Assembly (NCBI GenBank): GCA_029939535.1
Contig: JAOZST010000208.1
Coordinates: 1 to 6,123, forward strand
Direction: 5' to 3'
Source of the DNA: NBML01 sp029939535
GTDB taxonomy: Bacteria; Desulfobacterota; Desulfobacteria; Desulfobacterales; Desulfobacteraceae
Length of the DNA stretch: 6,123 bases
The notes under the pieces are model-generated. The model did no database searches and was not told the DNA's origin. It saw nothing but the letters and a program-made list of their open reading frames with translations. The position numbers were made by a program, and so were the translations under genes. The stretch's first letter is position 1. Each line of letters opens with the position of its first letter. Shown piece by piece: positions 1 to 6,123 of the stretch.

Positions 1-1693
1 CAACCGTAGCTAAACGAAGGATTTTATTTTCAGTGTTTTTACGTTCTGTAATATCATCAAACATTGCAACCAGGTATTCAGGATTGCCTGTTTCATCCAA
101 AATTGTAGAGCAATATATTTCAGCGGGAAAATATGAATTATCCTTTCGTTTAAGAATAATTTCGCCCATGTATTTATTTTCTTCTAATAACGCCGGTATA
201 ACTTCTTGCTGAAACTGTTTGACGCCTGCTGTATCGCTGAAAAGAAAAATAGATTTACCGATTAGTTCTTTTTCAGCATCAAATCCACCAATTTTTAGTA
301 GCGCTTGATTAACATAAGTTATATTTGCCTGAAGATCTGTAATAATAACCGCCTGATTGATGGTATCAACTAATTTGGATAATTTGCGGATTTCTTTTGC
401 TGCCAGTTTACGTTCAGTGATATCCCGTCCTGTAATTTGCACCATTGATTCGTTTTCGTATATAAAAGGAACACCAATAAGTTCAATATCGATGACTTTG
501 CCATCCAGCCTGATAAACCTCTGTTCTAATACAATTTTTGAAGCCACTCTTGTGAACAATTTTTTTATACTTTCCAGGGCCATTGCTCTATCATCAGGAT
601 GCACAAAATCAATTGCCGATTTCCCCACTACTTCGTCCAATGATTCAGCGCCGAGAATATTTAATCCGCTTTTATTGATATACACAATTTCTGTCATATT
701 ATGAATGGAAATTAAGTCCGGCGAGTTTTCAAATATTTCGCGGTATCTTTTTTCTGATTTTTTCAAATCATCTTTGGCTTTTTCCATTTGCGTAATATTT
801 CGGCTGACGCCTATTAAACCAAGCACCGTTCCATCAGGACTGTAATAGGGCGTTTTGAGCGTATCCAGCAGAACTTTGTCCCCATTGGGATATTCAACCC
901 ATTCTTCGTTACGGCGGCATTTTCCTTCTTCAAGCATCTTGCTGTCGTTTTTGCAAAAGGACTGAGCCATCTCTTTGGGAAATATATCAAAATCTGTCTT
1001 GCCAATAATATCTTCCACAGAATGATTGGCATATTTTTCAAAAGCTTTATTGCCGCCTAAATAAACGCCCTGTTTATCTTTATAAAATATCAGGTCTGGT
1101 ATGGAATTAATAAGGCTGTCCAGTAAGGCCCTCTGCTTTGATATATTTTCGTTTGTTCTTTGTGTTCTTAATTCAGTTAATCCAATTTCAGCAACCATTG
1201 TTGCTAACAAAGCTAAAAAGTTGAGTTTGGCTCTAAATATATTTTCATCCACAACCAGGACTTTTTTTAATGCTTTAAGATATGCTTTTTCATCATAATC
1301 AAATTTCTTTGCCTGATTTTTAAACCGTTCCATATCCGGTGGGGCAAACAGGATTTGCCCTGTAAATAAATTAGCAAGATGTTTACCTTCGACGATAATA
1401 GGTGTACTGCCGTCAATAAGGCCGTTTTCACAATAATCGATGCGAATTTCACCGGGCTTCTCCATACCGGATGTAAGTTTTTTATTGCTGGATTTGCAGT
1501 GTTGCAGGGAAGCTTCACAGGCTCTGTGAAACTTAGTACAAATATCCCGCCAGCCAGTACCTATTAAAACTTCGTTGGTTTGCTGGTCAACTAAACCGGT
1601 TGTAAAGCCGGTAGCAACAGTAAAACTTTCAAAAAGAATGCGCAACTTTTCAATGTCTACTATTTCTTTAAATGTAAAATTATCTTTTACCAT
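1..1693 (-). CDS. PocR-PAS-PAS-PAS sensor protein, 3' end missing (runs off window)
   Basis: An open frame runs from ATG at 1693 through the left edge, giving 564 codons with no stop, so the protein is partial. Residues 8-177 match the PocR ligand-sensing domain: WRDICTKFH at 48-56, cysteines C52, C59, C66 and C88, then CENGLIDGSTPII (88-100), NLFTGQILF (108-116) and FDYDEKAYLKAL (131-142). Three PAS domains follow at about 188-302, 314-426 and 438-551. The first ends in GVSRNIT, the other two in GRDITERK and DDITERK, and short charged helices link them. No signal peptide or membrane segment is visible, so it should be cytoplasmic. The last residues, ENKILRLATV, look like a linker into another PAS or an output domain. 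Such proteins usually end in a histidine kinase, sometimes in GGDEF or a DNA-binding domain; which applies cannot be told here. The start is supported by AAGGA five bases upstream. The PocR ligand is unknown; in the namesake PocR regulator the domain responds to 1,2-propanediol. Confidence 0.93.
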   Translation of the reverse strand, partial: MVKDNFTFKEIVDIEKLRILFESFTVATGFTTGLVDQQTNEVLIGTGWRDICTKFHRACEASLQHCKSSNKKLTSGMEKPGEIRIDYCENGLIDGSTPIIVEGKHLANLFTGQILFAPPDMERFKNQAKKFDYDEKAYLKALKKVLVVDENIFRAKLNFLALLATMVAEIGLTELRTQRTNENISKQRALLDSLINSIPDLIFYKDKQGVYLGGNKAFEKYANHSVEDIIGKTDFDIFPKEMAQSFCKNDSKMLEEGKCRRNEEWVEYPNGDKVLLDTLKTPYYSPDGTVLGLIGVSRNITQMEKAKDDLKKSEKRYREIFENSPDLISIHNMTEIVYINKSGLNILGAESLDEVVGKSAIDFVHPDDRAMALESIKKLFTRVASKIVLEQRFIRLDGKVIDIELIGVPFIYENESMVQITGRDITERKLAAKEIRKLSKLVDTINQAVIITDLQANITYVNQALLKIGGFDAEKELIGKSIFLFSDTAGVKQFQQEVIPALLEENKYMGEIILKRKDNSYFPAEIYCSTILDETGNPEYLVAMFDDITERKNTENKILRLATV

Positions 1694-1698
1694 ATCAT

Positions 1699-1703
1699 TC
1701 CTT
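1699..1703 (-). promoter_or_regulatory. Ribosome binding site of the PocR-PAS gene
   Basis: AAGGA lies five bases before the ATG at 1693. It fixes this start over an overlapping ATG three bases upstream (1696), which is in another frame and stops after three codons. Its upstream end shares two bases with the palindrome at 1702-1715. Confidence 0.65.
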
Positions 1704-1715
1704 GATTAATATCAA
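1702..1715. promoter_or_regulatory. FNR/CRP-family-like operator palindrome TTGAT-TAAT-ATCAA
   Basis: A perfect inverted repeat with 5-base arms and a 4-base spacer matches the TTGATNNNNATCAA consensus known for FNR-type oxygen and redox regulators and related CRP-family proteins. It is centred 15-16 bases upstream of the PocR-PAS start codon and overlaps the ribosome binding site. A site there would sit at or downstream of a transcription start, which fits repression better than activation. No FNR-type regulator gene is in the window, so the binding protein is unknown and a chance match in AT-rich DNA is possible. Confidence 0.4.
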
Positions 1716-1785
1716 ATCTTGAACTTTGAAACCAGGTTGCTTGCTTTTTTGGCATTATTGCTGAGACTGTCTGACCTGCCACTCA

Positions 1786-2010
1786 TTAAAATTTATTTTT
1801 CTTATGCAATTTCTGAATATTTTGAGCCAGCATTGAAACATCAAAAGCCCAGCCGATTGCACCGAGAAAGGTTTGCTTGTCATAAACAGGGATGACAATT
1901 CTGTAAAACGCACCGATTTTTGTGATGGAAAAACCAATGCTGGTTTTTTTCTCCTCCAGAATATGCCGGGCAAAAGGGATGTTGCTGATACTCATAAATT
2001 TCCAATCCAC
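1786..2010 (-). pseudogene. Orphan fragment resembling the C-terminal part of a Cache sensor domain
   Basis: An open frame of 74 codons begins seven bases after the kinase stop (GTG at 2010; ATG at 1995 is an alternative) and ends in TAA. Its middle reads GFSITKIGAFYRIVIPVYDK and then FLGAIGWAFDVSMLAQNI, which resembles the final strands of Cache-type periplasmic sensor domains (an 'R-x-x-x-P-x-Y/F, then G-a-x-x-x-x-x-D' pattern). A functional Cache receptor would need an N-terminal membrane helix, about 100-200 more residues upstream and a following helix plus signalling domain; none are present, and in-frame TAA TAA triplets sit immediately upstream. No Shine-Dalgarno sequence precedes either start. 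It is most likely the leftover of a deleted or recombined sensor gene; a small expressed protein is less likely. The family assignment is by eye only. Confidence 0.4.
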
Positions 2011-2016
2011 AACTTA

Positions 2017-4365
2017 TTAATCTAAAAGATTACGTATCTTCCGGGCAAGATCCTTTATGACAACGGGTTTTAGTAAAAAACCCCGGATACCCAGAGATGC
2101 AGCTGTTTCTTCTGACATGGTTTCGCTGAACCCGGTACAAAGCAGTACAGGGATATCCGGGCGTATTCCGGTTAATTCAACGGCCAGTTTTTCTCCGGAC
2201 ATATTGGGCATTGCCATATCTGTAATCACCAGATCAAATTTATCAGGATCTCTGCGAAAGGCTTCAAGGGCCTCAATGCTGCTGGTACGTGGAGTCACCT
2301 GATACCCCAGGCGCTCCAGCATCTGCTTTTCCATGGTAAGGATGGCTTCTTCATCATCCACAAGCAGGATTTTCTCGGTGCCGCCCTGAATCCGGGCCTG
2401 GGAAGGGGTTGCCTGTTTTTCAGAAAATTGCTTTTCCACCGGCAGATACGCTTGAAATTGTGTTCCTTTTCCAGGTTCGCTGTAAACCTGAATCCCTCCC
2501 CCCATGCTTTTAACAATGCCATGAACAACCGACAATCCCATCCCCGTTCCCTTGCCCTGTTCCTTGGTGGTAAAAAACGGATCAAAGATTTTTTCTGTTA
2601 ATGCCTTGTCCATTCCCAGGCCTGTATCTGATATTGTTAAACAGGCATAGGTCCCTGGTCTCATACCTGGTCCCATATCCGGGCTCAGGGCATCCTGACT
2701 GGATAATGCAATTTCCCTGAGGCTGACGGTAAGTTTTCCTCCGGTTTTATCCATGGCATGATAGGCATTGGTGGCAAGGTTCATTACAACCTGGTGAATC
2801 TGTGTGGGATCAGCTTTGACGGCACCACAATCAGCTCTGATATTCTGTATGATTTCAATGGTTGCAGGGATGGTGGACCGGATTAGTTTTAATGTTTCCT
2901 TGATAATGGGCTGTATCTTCATCAGCTTTAATTCACAGCTTTCCTGGCGTGAAAATGTAAGGATCTGTTTTACCAGTTCCTTTGCCCGCAGGGCACTGGT
3001 ATAAATTCCCTTGAGGCTGTTTCCAAGGGGGCTGTCCCCAGGGACATCCATCAACAGCATTTCAGTATGGCCCAGGATGGGAAAAAGAATATTATTAAAA
3101 TCATGGGCAATGCCGCCGGCTAATGTGCCGATGGATTCCATCTTCTGGGCCTGCCGGTATTGCGCTTCCAGCCTGGTGTTTTCTTCTTCAGCCTGCCTGC
3201 GCTGGGTGATATCCATCACATTACCTTCGTAACGGACAATCCTGCCGTCCTGATCATGGATAACACGGGTGCTGTTGGATACCCAGATATGGGAACCATC
3301 CTTGCAACGTGCTTTGAATTCAAAACCTTTTACAGATCCGTTCTTCTGGAGAACCTGCTTAAACCGTTTCCGATCCTCATCATTTACATAATATTGTGTT
3401 GCAATGTCGGAAATGCCGGAGACCAGCTTTTCAGGTGATGCATAACCCAGCATTTTGGCAAAGGCAGGATTGACGTTGACAAAACGGCCTTTGGGTGTGC
3501 TCTGGAAAAAGCCTTCAACTGCGTTTTCAAAAATACTCTGGTATTTTTCTTTTTCTTCCAGGGCCAGTTGCCGGGCTAGTTTCAAATCCTTATTGGACTG
3601 TGCAAGTTCAGCCGTTCGTTTTTCAACTCGCCCCTCAAGCTTGCTGCCGGCTTTTTTCAACTCTGCCATCTGGGATGAAATTTTATTTCCCATTTCATTG
3701 AGTACCCTGATGAATGGTAAAAATTCCTTTACAGGTGCAGAAGTTTCCTGAAAATCATAATTGCCTGACCCATAGTTGGTCACAATTTCACTGAAATAAT
3801 TAAGCGGTTTTTTTAAAAAAAATTGTAAAAGAAATTTGAAGGTAATAATCAAAAAAATCAGATTGATAAAAATAATAATAGCTCCAGACACAATAAGCTG
3901 CTGGCTGATCTCTCGATAATAACTTGATGTCAGCGCTATATCAACTCGACCCACAGGACTGTTTTCATGCTGCACCAGGCTTGATCTGTTTATCAGGGGT
4001 TCATGAATCTGTTTGTCGATTTCAAAATATGTATTTCCCTGGGAATCAATGATCTTAAGCTTTGAGATCAAATCGTTCAGTGCATAGGAAGCGCCAATGC
4101 CTTTAACAGTCTCTTCGTCAAAATTCCAGAGAGAGGTGTCAAGAATTTTGGACATGGAATCAATCAATTCATCCGCCTTATCCTCCAACTGGGTCATGGC
4201 ATTTTGTGAAGCAAAATAAAAATTAATTGAAATAGCGATGGTGGAAACAATAACCATGGTTAATATCATGCCAATGGTTAAATTTCTAGTGATGGATTGA
4301 TTGATAAACCGATGTCCCAAGGTTATCTTACCTTTTTTATCCATGCCCATATGCTTAATACCCAT
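2017..4365 (-). CDS. Membrane-bound hybrid histidine kinase (sensor-HAMP-like-PAS-HisKA-HATPase-receiver)
   Basis: This 782-residue protein should autophosphorylate on a histidine and pass phosphate to its own receiver. A membrane helix at 29-51 and another at 157-183 flank a periplasmic segment of about 105 residues. That segment contains SLWNFDEE (78-85) and a later GRVDIALTSSYY (139-150), like small Cache-type sensors. A HAMP-like stretch (about 184-235, with P187 and LNEMGNKI) leads into a coiled coil (235-275) and a PAS domain (275-390, ending GNVMDITQRR). The HisKA H-box is GGIAHDFNN with H421. The ATPase domain shows an N-box (QVVMNLATNA, 525-534), G1 (SDTGLGMD, 579-586), an F-box (FDPFFTTK) and G2 (GKGTGMGLS). 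The receiver (665-782) has acidic D670/D671, phosphoacceptor D716 in VITDMAMP, T744 and K766. All catalytic residues are intact. The ATG at 4365 overlaps the preceding gene by 11 bases, implying coupling; GGAA sits five bases upstream. ATGs at 4350 and 4344 lack any binding site. No partner regulator is in the window. Confidence 0.95.
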   Translation of the reverse strand: MGIKHMGMDKKGKITLGHRFINQSITRNLTIGMILTMVIVSTIAISINFYFASQNAMTQLEDKADELIDSMSKILDTSLWNFDEETVKGIGASYALNDLISKLKIIDSQGNTYFEIDKQIHEPLINRSSLVQHENSPVGRVDIALTSSYYREISQQLIVSGAIIIFINLIFLIITFKFLLQFFLKKPLNYFSEIVTNYGSGNYDFQETSAPVKEFLPFIRVLNEMGNKISSQMAELKKAGSKLEGRVEKRTAELAQSNKDLKLARQLALEEKEKYQSIFENAVEGFFQSTPKGRFVNVNPAFAKMLGYASPEKLVSGISDIATQYYVNDEDRKRFKQVLQKNGSVKGFEFKARCKDGSHIWVSNSTRVIHDQDGRIVRYEGNVMDITQRRQAEEENTRLEAQYRQAQKMESIGTLAGGIAHDFNNILFPILGHTEMLLMDVPGDSPLGNSLKGIYTSALRAKELVKQILTFSRQESCELKLMKIQPIIKETLKLIRSTIPATIEIIQNIRADCGAVKADPTQIHQVVMNLATNAYHAMDKTGGKLTVSLREIALSSQDALSPDMGPGMRPGTYACLTISDTGLGMDKALTEKIFDPFFTTKEQGKGTGMGLSVVHGIVKSMGGGIQVYSEPGKGTQFQAYLPVEKQFSEKQATPSQARIQGGTEKILLVDDEEAILTMEKQMLERLGYQVTPRTSSIEALEAFRRDPDKFDLVITDMAMPNMSGEKLAVELTGIRPDIPVLLCTGFSETMSEETAASLGIRGFLLKPVVIKDLARKIRNLLD

Positions 4366-5104
4366 ACTTTTCCATAATATTGTCTATCCCACCCGTCCTG
4401 ATCATTTCATCCAATGCCAGGTCAAACGCTTTTAACAGCCCTGCATAATCTTTTATTGCCTTTGAAAAACCAACACACAAAGGCTTGTTTTCCAGAGGCG
4501 GCTCTAAAAAATCCAGTTTTCCCGCAGCATGGGGAATATGGGTTTTGATAATCTGCTTTGCCGTATATTTGTCAATAACAGCAAGATCGATTCTACCGGC
4601 CACCAGCTTCAGCAGGTTCTGTTTATCAGTATTCACTGTTTTTTTGATAAGATAGTCAGCTGAATCAAATTCCAGGGTGTTTACATAGCCTCGAACCACA
4701 CCGATTCTATAGGGCATAAGATCCCTGAGAGTTTTATAGGTAATATTTTCATCCGAACGTTTGCAGAAAACCAAAGGCCCATCGGCAATTGGTTTTGATA
4801 AAGCATATAATCTGGAGCGTTCTTCAGAATAATATGCCGGGTACATAGCGTCATATTCACCGGCCTTAACATCGGTGAGTACCCGGGCCCAGGGCATGAA
4901 ATATATTTTGACCGGAAACCCTGCCTTTTTAAACGCCTGGGCAACAATTTCAGAAGTAAATCCGTAATTCTCAAGGTTCTCTTCTACATAGGGACTCCAA
5001 TTTAATGTGGCCAGTTTAATTATCCTGTCTGAAGAAACTGCAGTGGATTGAAACGCCGTTAAAAACAATACAATTGCAATGATGGTTCGAAATACAAAAA
5101 ACAT
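4355..5104 (-). CDS. Periplasmic solute-binding protein, SBP_bac_3 (HisJ-like), second of tandem pair
   Basis: A 249-residue protein of the usual length for amino-acid-type binding proteins. Residues 1 to about 24 form a signal peptide with a hydrophobic core (IIAIVLFLTAF) and no lipobox cysteine, so it should be soluble in the periplasm. The mature part starts with IIKLATLNWSPY (28-39), followed by SEIVAQAFKKAG, the FMPWARVL motif (69-76), GEYDAMYPAYY, then EER with R96 and ALSKPI. R96 lies where family members bind the ligand carboxylate. PYRIGVVRGYVNT (131-143) and DLAVIDKY (173-180, D178) belong to the second lobe. It follows its paralogue by 15 bases and has a strong AAGGAGAG. Its last codons overlap the kinase start. 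No permease or ATPase gene is nearby, so a sensing role with the kinase is plausible but inferred; the ligand is unknown. C114 in LVFCK is shared with the paralogue. Confidence 0.92.
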   Translation of the reverse strand: MFFVFRTIIAIVLFLTAFQSTAVSSDRIIKLATLNWSPYVEENLENYGFTSEIVAQAFKKAGFPVKIYFMPWARVLTDVKAGEYDAMYPAYYSEERSRLYALSKPIADGPLVFCKRSDENITYKTLRDLMPYRIGVVRGYVNTLEFDSADYLIKKTVNTDKQNLLKLVAGRIDLAVIDKYTAKQIIKTHIPHAAGKLDFLEPPLENKPLCVGFSKAIKDYAGLLKAFDLALDEMIRTGGIDNIMEKYGY

Positions 5105-5107
5105 GTT

Positions 5108-5115
5108 CTCTCCTT
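5108..5115 (-). promoter_or_regulatory. Strong ribosome binding site of second binding-protein gene
   Basis: AAGGAGAG occupies half of the 15-base gap between the two binding-protein genes, with the AGGAG core five bases before ATG 5104. It is the best ribosome binding site in the window and suggests that the second binding protein is made at least as well as the first, whose start has no clear Shine-Dalgarno sequence. Confidence 0.7.
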
Positions 5116-5119
5116 AAAG

Positions 5120-5866
5120 CTATCTGAATCCATGATATTCCATTATTTTTGAAATTGTTCCATCCCTGGTAATCAGTTGTAGGCCGTTGTTAAAAACTTT
5201 GAGCTTTTGTTCATAATCTTTTACTTTTCTGGAAAACATCACATACATTGGATGAATTTTAAAAGGGGGTGAAATAAACTCAAAATCATCTTTGTCTGCA
5301 AAAAAAAGGGTGTTTATGAGATGCTGCCCGACAAATTTATCAATAAGGACAAGGTCAACGCGCCTGTTCAATAATTTTTTCAGATTCAGAATTTCATTGT
5401 TGGCTTCTTCTTTTGTCAGATAATCTGCTGCGTCAAATTGAATGGTATTGACAAAGCCGCGCACAACGCCTATCCGATATGGTTTCAGATCCTGGATAGA
5501 CTGATAGGAAATATCTGAATCCCTGTGTTTGCAAAACACCAATGCGCTCTCCATGAACGGATTGGATAATGCGTAAGTCTTTGCCCTTTGATCGGAATAA
5601 TATCCATAACAAACTGCATCGTATTTTCCGGTTTCAGTATCTTTAAGCGCCCTTACCCAGGGCATGAAATAAAATTTTACATCATACCCGGCCCGGTTAA
5701 ATGCTGCCGTTAAAATTTCTGATCCAACTCCTAATTTTTCCAGTTTTTTACCAGCATAGGGCTCCCACTCCAGAACCGCCATAGAAACAATTTTTTCTCC
5801 TGCTATTCCCTGGGCAGACCAGAGCCATATGGCTGAGGCCAGTATCAATAAATTAAAAATTTTCAT
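5120..5866 (-). CDS. Periplasmic solute-binding protein, SBP_bac_3 (HisJ-like), first of tandem pair
   Basis: A 248-residue protein that aligns end to end with the next gene's product with almost no gaps; by eye roughly half of the mature residues are identical. It has a signal peptide (LLILASAIWLWSA core, likely cleavage near residues 20-23, no lipobox). Shared landmarks are VLEWEPY (31-37), FMPWVRAL (67-74), GKYDA, R94 in SDQRAKTYALSNP, PYRIGVVRGFVNT (129-141), DLVLIDKF (171-178, D176) and the end KIMEYHGFR. It is probably a periplasmic binding protein for a small polar molecule such as an amino acid, although the ligand cannot be read from sequence. It is the first gene of the presumed operon. 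The start at 5866 is chosen because the signal peptide begins there; no clear Shine-Dalgarno precedes it. C112 matches C114 of the paralogue, while C86 is unique. Most divergence from the paralogue is in 180-210 and around 102-108, where specificity could differ. Confidence 0.92.
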   Translation of the reverse strand: MKIFNLLILASAIWLWSAQGIAGEKIVSMAVLEWEPYAGKKLEKLGVGSEILTAAFNRAGYDVKFYFMPWVRALKDTETGKYDAVCYGYYSDQRAKTYALSNPFMESALVFCKHRDSDISYQSIQDLKPYRIGVVRGFVNTIQFDAADYLTKEEANNEILNLKKLLNRRVDLVLIDKFVGQHLINTLFFADKDDFEFISPPFKIHPMYVMFSRKVKDYEQKLKVFNNGLQLITRDGTISKIMEYHGFR

Positions 5867-5941
5867 TTTTGTCGGTGAGCTGCAGGGGAAAATAGAGATG
5901 TTTTTTCAGCCATTAGAAAAATTTCCTGTCTTTAACCATAA

Positions 5942-5961
5942 AAATCAAACCTGTCTGATTT
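5942..5961. repeat. Short inverted repeat AAATCA-N8-TGATTT in operon leader
   Basis: Two perfect 6-base arms are separated by 8 bases, about 75-95 bases upstream of the first binding-protein start. It is downstream of the promoter candidate, so it could be an operator or a weak transcript hairpin. The AT-rich stem makes a terminator unlikely, and chance occurrence is quite possible. Confidence 0.2.
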
Positions 5962-6033
5962 CTTTTTCTATTTTGATCATGAAAACAATACCCTATTGCT
6001 CTTTATAAGTAAATATCAAAAATTTATGATAAA

Positions 6034-6064
6034 ATTGTAGCATAAATTGATAGCAGCAGGTCAT
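6034..6064 (-). promoter_or_regulatory. Candidate extended -10 promoter for the binding-protein/kinase operon
   Basis: On the minus strand TGCTACAAT (the TACAAT hexamer at 6034-6039) matches five of six bases of a sigma-70 -10 box plus the extended TGn. The -35 is poor: ATGACC at 6059-6064 with a long 19-base spacer. A second option is TTGATA with a weak TAGGGT about 18 bases further downstream. Either would give a leader of roughly 100-160 bases before ATG 5866. Confidence 0.3.
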
Positions 6065-6123
6065 ACAGGAGAGGTGCGTTTATAAATCAGCACTTCCTCA
6101 ATTCTTTATAAGATTTTAGCTGA

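Larger units (their letters stand above)
1694..2016. other. Gap between kinase and PocR-PAS genes
   Basis: This 323-base stretch has no complete recognisable gene. It contains the Cache-like fragment at 1786-2010, followed by about 90 bases of leader for the PocR-PAS gene with the palindrome at 1702-1715 and the AAGGA at 1699-1703. I see no GC-rich hairpin with a T-run after the kinase stop, so read-through from the kinase gene into the PocR-PAS gene cannot be excluded. No good -35/-10 pair was found on the minus strand; TATTAA inside the palindrome is the best -10-like hexamer but lacks a matching -35. Confidence 0.5.
5867..6123. other. Non-coding leader upstream of the binding-protein operon
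   Basis: This AT-rich stretch of 257 bases has no gene I can support. It holds the promoter candidate at 6034-6064 and a small inverted repeat at 5942-5961. One minus-strand frame entering from the right edge stays open for about 11 codons (ending KELRKC, TGA at 6089-6087), so the tail of another minus-strand gene may lie at the extreme right, but this is too short to judge. No rho-independent terminator is visible after it. Confidence 0.5.

Noticed and set aside
357..704. Plus-strand open frame of 115 codons
   Set aside because: It lies fully opposite the PAS region of the PocR-PAS gene, has no recognisable domain or ribosome binding site, and is explained as a shadow of the coding strand.
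814..1518. Minus-strand open frames at 814-1041 and 1267-1518 and plus-strand frames at 1101-1298 and 1379-1567
   Set aside because: All overlap the continuous PocR-PAS reading frame, which has clear domain matches throughout; these are alternative-frame shadows.
1741..1785. Possible terminator or sigma-54 promoter (TGGCA...TTGC on the plus strand, AGAC/GTCT dyad)
   Set aside because: The GG-to-GC spacing is wrong for sigma-54 and the dyad is only 4 bases with almost no loop and no following T-run on the transcribed strand.
1755..1973. Minus-strand frame of 72 codons overlapping the Cache-like fragment
   Set aside because: The competing frame (1786-2010) has the Cache-like residues; this one shows no domain pattern or ribosome binding site.
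2057..3751. Several plus-strand frames and a minus-strand frame at 2295-2585 inside the kinase gene
   Set aside because: The kinase frame contains all histidine-kinase and receiver motifs in order; the others lack motifs and are shadows.
3978..3998. Possible FNR-like palindrome (TTGAT ... ATCAG) inside the kinase gene
   Set aside because: The spacer is six bases, one arm is imperfect and it lies within coding sequence, so it does not fit the consensus.
6061..6083. Plus-strand AGGAGAGGTG resembling a ribosome binding site and GTG start
   Set aside because: The GTG frame stops after three codons, so no gene follows.

Overview
The window looks like a signal-transduction locus of a Gram-negative bacterium, with all supported genes on the minus strand (read from high to low coordinates). 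The style suggests a deltaproteobacterium/Desulfobacterota, for example a Desulfobacter-like sulfate reducer: a PocR-PAS sensor protein, a PAS hybrid kinase whose H-box reads AGGIAHDFNNILFP, and stand-alone periplasmic binding proteins next to the kinase. That placement is inferred from family style, not from a marker gene.

Layout in the direction of transcription. 6123-5867 is non-coding leader DNA with a weak extended -10 promoter candidate. 5866-5120 and 5104-4355 encode two tandem paralogous periplasmic solute-binding proteins of the HisJ/SBP_bac_3 type, 15 bases apart. 4365-2017 encodes a membrane-bound hybrid histidine kinase (TM, short periplasmic sensor, TM, HAMP-like linker, coiled coil, PAS, HisKA, HATPase, receiver) whose start overlaps the second binding-protein gene by 11 bases. 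2016-1694 has no complete gene but contains a 74-codon fragment resembling the C-terminal end of a Cache-type sensor domain. 1693-1 is the 5' part (564 codons) of a large cytoplasmic sensor protein, PocR followed by three PAS domains, which runs off the left edge so its output domain is not visible.

The first three genes look like one operon. The binding proteins have no ABC permease or ATPase beside them here, and the kinase has a periplasmic segment. A plausible reading is that the binding proteins present ligand to the kinase, although an uptake role with distant transporter genes is equally possible. The receiver is fused to the kinase and no response regulator with an output domain lies in the window, so the target of the pathway is unknown. 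The PocR-PAS gene probably has its own control: a perfect FNR/CRP-family style palindrome (TTGAT-N4-ATCAA) overlaps its ribosome binding site.

I saw no RNA genes, CRISPR arrays, insertion sequences or convincing terminators. No clearly new biological system is demonstrated. The most unusual items are the twin binding-protein/kinase operon, the orphan Cache fragment and the palindrome at the PocR-PAS start.
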